From Euryarchaeota archaeon UBA59 (GTDB taxonomy: Archaea > Thermoplasmatota > Poseidoniia > Poseidoniales > Thalassarchaeaceae), in assembly GCA_002505495.1 (NCBI GenBank), contig DAVI01000077.1:2749-22532 (forward strand): a stretch of 19,784 nt of DNA. The letters are read 5' to 3'. Position 1 is the stretch's first letter, and each line of letters begins with the position of its first letter. The notes under the pieces are model-generated. The model was not told the origin of the DNA. It worked only from the letters and a program-made list of their open reading frames with translations, and searched no databases. Both the position numbers and the translations under genes were made by a program. This document shows positions 6,629 to 13,253 of the stretch, one piece after another.

Positions 6629-8398
6629 ATGAGCGACTGGGAGCCGGACGATGAGGTCCTCCAACTCATCAGAAAGTACGCTCTGCAGAACGCCTTGGAG
6701 TATGATGGAGACGGCCAAGTTAAATCCGTTCAAGGTCGCGTCCTAGGTGAAAATGCTGAACTGAGAGAGCACGCTCGTCATCTCGTTCCGCTGATCGGAC
6801 CGATGGTCGACGAGGCGAACGAACTCTGGAAGACATCAGGCGCAGATGCAATCCGCTCGATTCTCGAAGAGGAGTCGCCTGACGCCCTCGAGAAGCGAAC
6901 CAAGGAGCGCCGCGAAGGTCTGCCAGAACTCCCGAACGCCAAAGCCGGAGAAGTCGTCCTCCGCTTCGCTCCGAATCCGAACGGCCCGCTCTCACTCGGC
7001 CACAGCCGAGGGGTGATGATCAACGGCGAATACGCAGCCACCTACGATGGCAAGCTAATTCTCCGATTCGACGACACCGACACCAAGAACAAGCCACCCG
7101 ACTTACGAGCATACGACTGGATTCTAGACGAATTCCGCTGGCTGACCGGCAACGAGCCGGGAGCCGTCATCTACGCCTCCGACCGGATGGAGACATACCT
7201 GCAGAAAGCCACTGAGTGCGTCGCAGACGGCCATCTCTACATCTGCTCCTGCCCAGCACCGGAATTCAAGAAACTCCGAGAGGCGAAGCAAGACTGTCCC
7301 TGCCGAGACCTTGCCCGAGAGGAACAGAACGAACGGTGGCAGAAGATGCTCGACCCCAAAGGTGGCTGGCGTGAGGGGCATGCGGTGGTCAGAGTGAGGA
7401 CCGGGATGGACCAGAAGAACCCGGCATTGCGTGACTGGCCGGCATTGCGAATCCAAAGCGCACCACACCCGAGAGTCGGGACGACCTACCGAGTTTGGCC
7501 GCTCCTCGACTTCCAAAGTGCGGTCGAAGACCATGAGCAGGGGGTCACCCACATCATCCGTGGAAAGGATTTGATGGACTCCACTCGCAAGCAGAAGTTG
7601 CTCTACGAAAAGTTGGGCTGGGAATATCCCGAAACGCTCTACTGGGGCCGCGTAAAGGTTCACGAATTTGGCGGGTTCTCAACATCGCAGATGGCATCTG
7701 ACATCGCTGCTGGTGAATTCGAAGGGTGGCATGACCCTGCCCTCCCGACGATTCAGGCACTCCGCAGAAGGGGTTTCTCAACCGCCGCGCTCAAGCGATT
7801 TTGGATGGGGTTCGGCTTGACTGAGAAGGACATACAGGTTCCCATGGCGACGCTGGAATCGTTCAACGCCGCTGAGCTCGACGAGACAAGCCCCCGCCTC
7901 TCATTCATCCAGGACCCGGTTCGCCTCGCCCTTGAATGTAAAGGGCTCACTCTGCCTGACTTCGTGGAACTTCCCATTCACCCGGAACATCCCGAACTTG
8001 GCTCCCGAAACTGGCCATTGCCGACAGATTGCGGTCTTGAGGTGTTCATCGAGAGAGATGACTACAAGTCGGCGATTAGCGGCGACGGAAGGCTCCGCCT
8101 GAAGGACTTCGCCAACATCCACCTCGACCCGCACCAAGGCGGCGAAGTGGTGCAGTTGGAGAAGGCAGATGGGGTTCGAATCGTACACTGGCTGGTTGCC
8201 GGGGTCGAGCGACCGGCGGTGATGTGGCGGCCGGATGAATCGGGGGTGTGGAGCAAGCGAAAGGGGTTGCTCGAGACCAGTGGTCACGGTGTTGGCCAGG
8301 TGGTTCAGTTGGAGCGAGTCGGATTTGCGCGAATTGATGGCTTGCCTGCGTCTAATGACCCGACAAGTTCAACCGACTTGATTTGGACTCATGGATGA
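6629..8398 (+). CDS. gltX: Glutamyl-tRNA synthetase, archaeal (GlnRS-like) type
   Basis: Charges tRNA-Glu; in archaea it usually also makes Glu-tRNA-Gln, which GatDE amidates. At 589 residues it fits the archaeal family, with an N-terminal helical extension (KYALQNALEYDGDG) before the catalytic core. The HIGH region reads FAPNPNGPLSLGHSR (113-127), followed by RFDDTDTKNK (146-155). A zinc knuckle is formed by C206, C208, C223 and C225. The KMSKS-equivalent loop reads FSTSQMASDI (350-359), then EGWHDPALPTIQALRRRGF, which aligns with the GWDDPRLPT signature of GluRS/GlnRS but with His for the second Asp and Ala for Arg. The C-terminal beta-barrel anticodon domain is present. The ATG has no good Shine-Dalgarno sequence, and no start codon exists upstream in frame. 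The altered signatures are unusual; the family assignment is not in doubt. Confidence 0.96.
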   Translation: MSDWEPDDEVLQLIRKYALQNALEYDGDGQVKSVQGRVLGENAELREHARHLVPLIGPMVDEANELWKTSGADAIRSILEEESPDALEKRTKERREGLPELPNAKAGEVVLRFAPNPNGPLSLGHSRGVMINGEYAATYDGKLILRFDDTDTKNKPPDLRAYDWILDEFRWLTGNEPGAVIYASDRMETYLQKATECVADGHLYICSCPAPEFKKLREAKQDCPCRDLAREEQNERWQKMLDPKGGWREGHAVVRVRTGMDQKNPALRDWPALRIQSAPHPRVGTTYRVWPLLDFQSAVEDHEQGVTHIIRGKDLMDSTRKQKLLYEKLGWEYPETLYWGRVKVHEFGGFSTSQMASDIAAGEFEGWHDPALPTIQALRRRGFSTAALKRFWMGFGLTEKDIQVPMATLESFNAAELDETSPRLSFIQDPVRLALECKGLTLPDFVELPIHPEHPELGSRNWPLPTDCGLEVFIERDDYKSAISGDGRLRLKDFANIHLDPHQGGEVVQLEKADGVRIVHWLVAGVERPAVMWRPDESGVWSKRKGLLETSGHGVGQVVQLERVGFARIDGLPASNDPTSSTDLIWTHG

Positions 8399-8407
8399 GG
8401 TAGTCAG

Positions 8408-9082
8408 ATGGGTAGAGATTCCGACAGAAATCGGATGGTCGATGAGCAGATTGTCAGGCGCGGCGTCGCTGATCCACGGGTGATTTCTGCGATGCGGAAA
8501 GTGCCGCGACATCTGTTCGTCGCTGAGTCCAAACGGGCGAATGCGTATCTCGACACACCATTGGCGATTGGCGAGAGACAGACTATCAGCCAGCCATTCA
8601 TGGTAGCCTACATGTCTGAACTCATGTCCGGCCTCCCGCAAGGCTCCAAGATTCTGGAAATCGGCACGGGCAGCGGATATCAGACTGCGATTCTCGTCCA
8701 CATGGGATTCGAAGTCCATTCTGTGGAGCGACTGCAATCATTGGCGATTAGAGCAGAAAATACCCTCAAACAACTAGGCTTGAGCCCTAAGGATATCACG
8801 GTGGGCGACGGCCACCTCGGATTACCGGAAAAAGCGCCCTTCGATGGCATCATCGTCGCCGCCTGCGCCCTGAAACCACCGCAGACTTGGATCGACCAAC
8901 TCTCAGAAGGTGGGGTGTTGGTCACACCGGTCAAACGACGCGGGAATTCTCAGGTTCTCCTCGTTGGCAAGAGAGAGGGCGGCCGACTCGTTACCAGAGA
9001 CGTGGAGGCGGTCAAGTTCGTTCCACTCGTCGATGAACGGCAGATGTCAAGACTCAGCCGCTTGCTTCGTCGTCTTCGGTGA
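8408..9082 (+). CDS. pcm: Protein-L-isoaspartate O-methyltransferase
   Basis: Repairs age-damaged proteins by methylating L-isoaspartyl residues with S-adenosylmethionine. The family's early block QTISQPFMVAYM (58-69) is intact, motif I LEIGTGSGYQTAIL (83-96) binds the cofactor, GDGHLGLP (133-140) and FDGIIVAACALKPPQTW (145-161) complete the fold, and the 224-residue length is typical. The common family wording is VTAA at the site here reading VAAC, a mild change. The gene follows gltX with a 9-nt gap, and its Shine-Dalgarno sequence GATGAGGTAG overlaps the gltX stop codon, so the two are very probably translationally linked. It ends 39 nt from the convergent CBS-domain gene. Cytoplasmic. Confidence 0.95.
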   Translation: MGRDSDRNRMVDEQIVRRGVADPRVISAMRKVPRHLFVAESKRANAYLDTPLAIGERQTISQPFMVAYMSELMSGLPQGSKILEIGTGSGYQTAILVHMGFEVHSVERLQSLAIRAENTLKQLGLSPKDITVGDGHLGLPEKAPFDGIIVAACALKPPQTWIDQLSEGGVLVTPVKRRGNSQVLLVGKREGGRLVTRDVEAVKFVPLVDERQMSRLSRLLRRLR

Positions 9083-9105
9083 AGAAAGGCAATACCCTAC
9101 CGCTA

Positions 9106-9129
9106 ACGAATGCGGGGCTGATTATTCGT
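9106..9129. terminator. Inverted repeat between convergent pcm and CBS genes
   Basis: ACGAAT (9106-9111) and ATTCGT (9124-9129) are complementary across a 12-nt loop, and the second arm overlaps the stop codon of the minus-strand CBS gene. Position between two convergent stop codons suggests a role in 3' ends, but a 6-bp arm could be chance. Confidence 0.25.
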
Positions 9130-9550
9130 GTTCTGCGAGCTTCTTGATGGCTGGCTTCGACTCGATTCGGGCGAGCGCCTCGCGATAGTCGTTGGGAGAG
9201 AAATAACCGGCGAATTCGCCGTTGGCGTCGACCGCAACAACCGCGTGCGGCTTGCGCTCGTTCATAGTCTCGATGATGTCATCGACATTGTCATCGAGAC
9301 CAACTTCCATGACGTCGGCGTCCATGTGGTCCCCACAGGTCTCAGCCGCGGTGTCGGCGCCGGCAGCAACCGCTGCAAGAACCTGATTCGGGGTCACGAT
9401 TCCCTTCACCTTGTTTCCATCTCCGACCACGACGAGAACACCCCGTCCCAAGTCGAGAAGTTTCTCAGCAGCGCTCGATATAGACTCGTCCAAACCGACC
9501 GTCTCATGCTCGTCGGTCAGCACCAAGTCCGACACCAATACATCATCCAT
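9122..9550 (-). CDS. Two-CBS-domain protein
   Basis: A small stand-alone protein of 142 residues made of a pair of CBS motifs, a Bateman module. The first spans roughly residues 1-60 (phrases VSDLVLTDEHETVGLDESIS, GVLVVVGDGNKVKGIVTPNQ) and the second about 75-135 (MDADVMEVGLDDNVDDIIET, HAVVAVDANGEFAGYFSPND). Such modules bind adenosine nucleotides or S-adenosylmethionine and regulate a partner; no partner domain is fused here and the ligand cannot be read from the sequence. Start choice: a GTG at 9553 directly precedes ATG 9550; GAGG lies 7 nt before the ATG, which I prefer. It is divergent from the surface-protein gene at 9745 and convergent with pcm. Confidence 0.9.
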   Translation of the reverse strand: MDDVLVSDLVLTDEHETVGLDESISSAAEKLLDLGRGVLVVVGDGNKVKGIVTPNQVLAAVAAGADTAAETCGDHMDADVMEVGLDDNVDDIIETMNERKPHAVVAVDANGEFAGYFSPNDYREALARIESKPAIKKLAEHE

Positions 9551-9744
9551 CACAATTCCTCGACCTCAAGACCTCCGCGCAGGTTCATGAAGGTGTTGCC
9601 AAAGCAGCGTCACCCTCAATATCGCCACCTTTCCCACCTCGCATGCGGGAAACACCCTCAATCCCACAGAGTGGCCCCTTGCTCAAACCAACACCCGTTG
9701 CCTTGAAGGGTGAAGTTATCTCGCCACTCGCTGAAGGTGGTCGC
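9551..9744. promoter_or_regulatory. Divergent intergenic region with a 10-nt direct repeat
   Basis: This gap holds the promoters of the CBS gene (-) and the exported protein (+). CACCCTCAAT occurs at 9611-9620 and again at 9653-9662, 42 nt apart, which could be a regulator site. GAGGTCGAGGA serves the CBS gene. For the plus-strand gene, AAGTTATCTC near 9714-9723 is a weak TATA candidate about 27 nt before GTG 9745. Part of the gap stays open in frame with the plus-strand gene from ATG 9643, so its length depends on which start is real. Confidence 0.35.
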
Positions 9745-11820
9745 GTGGGCACGAGAACAGTACCTATTCTGATGCTGTTCACAATGCTCTTCGCTTTCAT
9801 TCCGATGTCACCGCTGGTCGGCCCCGCTGAGGCGCAGATAACCTGTTGTGATTCCTTCGAAGTCTCCTACTTCCTACTCGGTGAGGGTGATGAGAGCGAC
9901 AAGGGGCAGTTGAGCCCGTTCTCAGCCGACCTAGGAACCGAGGCGGAGGCGTGGGTGACAAACTCAGTTACCCAACTGACCGAGGTCGCTCGCTGGCGCC
10001 TTCCAAGCGTCTCGACCGGCGACTTTCCCGATGCGACCTGGCAACTCACAATCCCCTACGAAGTGGTGAATGCGGTGGGCATGCAGGCGAATGCGAGCGC
10101 CGAAGTGAAAATCGGTGGTAAGAGCTGGTACGGTTCCGCGACCGTGCCACCACAGTATATCCCCGGCGAGGCGACCATCGACATCTCAATCGAAATCGAG
10201 GCGGGTTCAATCCATTCAAGCGGCGAACTCGTCGTCGTAGTCCTCTCCGTCCAAACCCTCGTCTTCGCCTCTCCGGGAGATGATGCGGGCGTCCGTTTCT
10301 TCTGGGGAACCGAAGAGAATCGAGGCTGGCTAGACGCTAACCTGCCTCTGCTCGATATGGATTGGCAGCCAGCACAGGTGAACGGGAGAATGGTCTCGAT
10401 ACCGGTCGTTCTGAGGTCGGGTCACGGTTCCGCGATTTGGGAGAAGTCAATATCTGAATTCAAGGTGGATGGAATCGTCGTCGACTCCTACATTGCCACC
10501 GTCCATCCCCTTGGCGCTCAAGTCTACCTCCAATGGGAGGCGCCGAGTTCAGCAGAGGATGGCGTCTACGAAGTCAATCTCTCACTCCGAGTCGACCCTG
10601 ACCAAGTGGGCGCCTTCACAGGCGGATTCAGTTACGCCCTCGTTTTTGGGCTAGGTGGGGGGACTGGAATGGGAATCTTCCCGGCGGATGAACCTCTGAG
10701 AGGTGGAGGGAGCGAGTTGAGCGTCAACATCCAAGCAGACATCGAACAGGGCGACCGTCTTCGCAGGACCACGATAATGGAGTTCAACGGACCGATGGCA
10801 GCGTGGCTTCGCTGGGGCCTCGACAACATCGGGAACAGTTCTCTGAATTCGCTTTCACAGTGGCGAGCAGTCGATGGAAATTCGGCGACCGAGGCGAGTC
10901 GCAATAATCATCAGGTGGACGAAGCGGAGATTCTTGCTCTCGAAAACCATCTTTCCGGACGCGCCTCCTCGCTCAAGAGATTCCTCTTCGACGGCTTGAT
11001 GCTCGAACCTGAACGGCTTCTCGGAGTCGAACCGATTGAAGCAGCGGCAGCTCCAACGGTGAACATCGACGTGCAGGGAGAGTATGGCTTCAGCAGTTCC
11101 TCAGTGACGCTGACCATTGAATCCCTTGAGAACGTCAAAATCGGAGAACGGCGAGTTCTCTTCGATAATTTCGTCAGGCCACAACCCTCAGCAACGCCGA
11201 TCTGGGCGAAGTTGACCTTGGAGGCGCACATGACCACTTCGATGATGCTCGGCACAGCGGGCGTCGAGGGCTCGGGAATCGACTATTCGCACAAGCGGCT
11301 GGTCCTCGCAGAAATCATCACGGTCCCTCAGCAGACCCTTTCAACGGAAGATGAATTGGCTGACTTCTCGGTCGTCTACGCCTTTGGTGACATCACGAAC
11401 GCGCCGCTCACAGCACTATTCGAGTCGCTGGCAGTACTTGCGCTCCTCGGCTTCATCGCGCTCAGTCTGACGAAAAACAAACCGAGAACCGGTGTCTGGA
11501 TGACTGCTCTCCTTCTCGCCGTGGTGTGGGGTTACTCCTACTTCTTCGCCCTCCCACTGATGTTCATGTTGGGTGCTGTGTCGGCGGTAGGGTTGTTGAT
11601 GGTGGCCGTTGCAATCGTGACGCCGCGGCCTTCTGCCGAAGATACAGCCGCTGATGATGCTGCGTTCATCACCATCATGCCAGCCAAGGGTCTGCGCAGG
11701 GCGAAGAGAATTCCCAAGGTGAACTGCCCTGCGTGTGGCGAATCGAATCTGATTCACAGCAAGCAGCGGCCGGTCAGGATACCCTGTTGTGGCTGCGGCG
11801 CTAGGCTGCGAGTCGGTTGA
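9745..11820 (+). CDS. Exported protein with three C-terminal membrane helices and a zinc ribbon
   Basis: No known family is recognised. I choose GTG 9745 (691 residues) because a clean signal peptide follows directly (GTRTVPILMLFTMLFAFIPM, cleavage probably after GPAEA) and AGGTGG precedes it; ATG 9643 would add 34 residues ahead of the hydrophobic core. After processing, Cys-Cys (ITCCDSFEV) lies near the new N-terminus. About 530 residues of beta-rich exterior sequence follow, then three membrane helices (LTALFESLAVLALLGFIALS, VWMTALLLAVVWGYSYFFAL, MFMLGAVSAVGLLMVAVAIV). The cytoplasmic end is basic and terminates in a zinc ribbon with CPAC (661/664) and CCGC (681, 682, 684). The odd number of helices puts the ribbon inside. 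Zinc binding, and possible contact with nucleic acid or a partner protein, are inferences. It is convergent with the RecJ-like gene, only 5 nt away. Confidence 0.82.
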   Translation: MGTRTVPILMLFTMLFAFIPMSPLVGPAEAQITCCDSFEVSYFLLGEGDESDKGQLSPFSADLGTEAEAWVTNSVTQLTEVARWRLPSVSTGDFPDATWQLTIPYEVVNAVGMQANASAEVKIGGKSWYGSATVPPQYIPGEATIDISIEIEAGSIHSSGELVVVVLSVQTLVFASPGDDAGVRFFWGTEENRGWLDANLPLLDMDWQPAQVNGRMVSIPVVLRSGHGSAIWEKSISEFKVDGIVVDSYIATVHPLGAQVYLQWEAPSSAEDGVYEVNLSLRVDPDQVGAFTGGFSYALVFGLGGGTGMGIFPADEPLRGGGSELSVNIQADIEQGDRLRRTTIMEFNGPMAAWLRWGLDNIGNSSLNSLSQWRAVDGNSATEASRNNHQVDEAEILALENHLSGRASSLKRFLFDGLMLEPERLLGVEPIEAAAAPTVNIDVQGEYGFSSSSVTLTIESLENVKIGERRVLFDNFVRPQPSATPIWAKLTLEAHMTTSMMLGTAGVEGSGIDYSHKRLVLAEIITVPQQTLSTEDELADFSVVYAFGDITNAPLTALFESLAVLALLGFIALSLTKNKPRTGVWMTALLLAVVWGYSYFFALPLMFMLGAVSAVGLLMVAVAIVTPRPSAEDTAADDAAFITIMPAKGLRRAKRIPKVNCPACGESNLIHSKQRPVRIPCCGCGARLRVG

Positions 11821-11825
11821 GAAGT

Positions 11826-12671
11826 TCAGACTACCCCGCCAAGCAGTTTGTCGATGATGGCCGCTGTACCTGTGGGAGTTCCGTCCCATTCGTCGCTCAA
11901 CCGCGCGATGTCCGACTGCAAGTCGCTCGCCGAACCACCGACGACGACCCTGTGCCAGAGCAACTCTTCGAGGCGGGCGGTGGGAGGAGAAGTCTGGAGG
12001 ACTTGAGGAAGTGCGAGGGCGGAGAGGGCGTCGGCCCGTTGTTCCATGTCGAGGGATTTCCAGGATGTGCGCGTACTCGCCAACCGTTCGATGTCGAGGG
12101 CGGGAAGTGCCGAGAGGCCCGGCTGCTTCACCTCAGGCAGGGAAACAACTCTGATGCTACCCTCCTCACGCAGATGGTCTCGCAACCTGCTGTAGACCGG
12201 GTCATACCCTTGGTCGAGCCCGCCCGCACACCAATTGCCCGAGATTGCCCACGGTCGGAGGCGCCTGACCCGCTCGCCGTCGGGAGCGAGCGCTTCGGCT
12301 AGCGCCGCAGCCTGAGCGACTGGGGAGAGTGTGCCTTTGTGGCTGGCGCCGTCGTGGCCATGTAGGGCAACCACGGTCAACGGGACCAAGCGGATTCTCA
12401 AGGGAGATTTCGTCACGGATATCGGCTCGGGGCGAGCGCTCCCTTCACCGATTTCGATGCAGGAACCGGCTGCCTCGCGTGGTAGGAAGCGGCGGCGATA
12501 GGGCAGGTTGGCATCGAGCAGGGCCGCCTCCAATTGGGCGAGCGCTAATGCGCCTTCGAGGGTCGCTGGCGCCAGCAGTGTGACGGGGCCGGCCGTGGGA
12601 AGAGCGTTTGCGATGGTTCTGAGATTGTCGGCAAGGGCGGCGAGGGGCTCTAGTTCCAGCAGCGACCGCAT
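11826..12671 (-). CDS. Short RecJ/Cdc45-like protein lacking DHH catalytic motifs (putative)
   Basis: Sequence and context both point to the archaeal RecJ/Cdc45 family. Context: it lies 58 nt downstream of rps15, and in many archaea rps15 is followed by a RecJ-like gene, the partner of GINS in the replicative helicase. Sequence: VTLLAPATLEGALALAQLEA (30-49) sits where active members have the hydrophobic strand and D-x-D-G motif I, but the aspartates are gone; CIEIGEG (71-77) sits at motif II; VALHGH (101-106) is where DHH would be; and RPWAISGNWCAGG (139-151) resembles the later AxxGxxxD block. At 281 residues it is much shorter than RecJ nucleases of about 450. No Shine-Dalgarno sequence is seen before the ATG. 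A structural, Cdc45-like role is inferred. An unrelated Ala/Leu-rich protein remains possible, as similarity is weak and read by eye. Confidence 0.5.
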   Translation of the reverse strand: MRSLLELEPLAALADNLRTIANALPTAGPVTLLAPATLEGALALAQLEAALLDANLPYRRRFLPREAAGSCIEIGEGSARPEPISVTKSPLRIRLVPLTVVALHGHDGASHKGTLSPVAQAAALAEALAPDGERVRRLRPWAISGNWCAGGLDQGYDPVYSRLRDHLREEGSIRVVSLPEVKQPGLSALPALDIERLASTRTSWKSLDMEQRADALSALALPQVLQTSPPTARLEELLWHRVVVGGSASDLQSDIARLSDEWDGTPTGTAAIIDKLLGGVV

Positions 12672-12729
12672 GGACCAATCGACATCGGCCGGACTTCATC
12701 AACCGTTTGCGCCTAAGCAGCAAATGGGA

Positions 12730-13185
12730 TTACTCGACCATGAGCCTTAGTTGGTCTCGCTTGTAGTTCCAGTCGGCAGACATGCTGCCGTTTTCCTTGT
12801 GGTAGCGAGAAATTCGCCGAATCTTGGCCTCGACGAGTTCGAGTTGACGGCGGTTGTGCAAGTCCTTGCGGTTGTTGTCAAGGTGGTCAACGAGGCTGAC
12901 TGCCTTTCGAAGGAGGTTCATGATCTCCTCAGGAACAGCCGGCGCCTTGCCGTTCTCATGAAGAACCTGTAGTACCTTCTTTCCTAGGAGTAGGTGAACA
13001 TCGGGGACAGCGTGCTGGTCACGCAGGATTGTGCCGATGAGTGCCGTCGAGTTACCCTCCTCGTGGAGTTCGAGAATCAACGCCTCGACCTTCTCCTTGT
13101 CTTGCTCGGACCACTCTGGAACCTCACTGATATGAGGGCGGGTGGAGCCTGATTTCCCCTTGCCGCCACTGTGCATTCGTCCCAT
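12730..13185 (-). CDS. rps15: Small ribosomal subunit protein S15 (archaeal/eukaryotic type)
   Basis: Binds 16S rRNA in the central domain early in 30S assembly. At 151 residues it is the long archaeal/eukaryotic form (eukaryotic S13) rather than the roughly 89-residue bacterial one. The start MGRMHSGGKGKSGSTRP matches the family N-terminus, and the rRNA-binding helix pair carries HLDNNRKDLHNRRQLELVEA then KIRRISRYHK, the S15 signature. The acidic helical middle (SEQDKEKVEALILELHEEGN) and RDQHAVPDV are typical as well. ATG 13185 is preceded by GAGGCG at a 6-nt spacing. Between arcS and this gene lie a strong hairpin and a possible TATA-like element, so it may have its own promoter. The RecJ-like gene follows 58 nt downstream. 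Confidence 0.96.
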   Translation of the reverse strand: MGRMHSGGKGKSGSTRPHISEVPEWSEQDKEKVEALILELHEEGNSTALIGTILRDQHAVPDVHLLLGKKVLQVLHENGKAPAVPEEIMNLLRKAVSLVDHLDNNRKDLHNRRQLELVEAKIRRISRYHKENGSMSADWNYKRDQLRLMVE

Positions 13186-13220
13186 GTCAACGCCTCAAGC
13201 GGCCCGCCGACCTGCTGCCC

Positions 13221-13230
13221 CTTCATAACC
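13221..13230 (-). promoter_or_regulatory. Possible TATA-like element for rps15
   Basis: On the minus strand this reads GGTTATGAAG, the only A/T-leaning stretch in the 68-nt gap between arcS and rps15. It is about 40 nt before the start codon, which would give a short leader of about 15 nt holding the GAGGCG ribosome site. The match to a TATA box is weak. Confidence 0.3.
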
Positions 13231-13235
13231 ACTCC

Positions 13236-13252
13236 GCCCCCCTACGGGGGGC
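13236..13252 (-). terminator. GC-only 7-bp hairpin just after the arcS stop codon
   Basis: GCCCCCC (13236-13242) and GGGGGGC (13246-13252) are perfect complements with a 3-nt loop, beginning 1 nt past the arcS stop codon in the sense direction. There is no T-run after it. It could stabilise the arcS 3' end, insulate rps15, or act as a structured leader of rps15. Confidence 0.4.
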
Positions 13253-13253
13253 T

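Noticed and set aside
9643..9744. Start of the exported protein at ATG 9643
   Set aside because: It places 34 Pro-rich residues before the signal peptide and runs through the likely promoter; GTG 9745 has a better ribosome site and an ordinary signal peptide. Not excluded.
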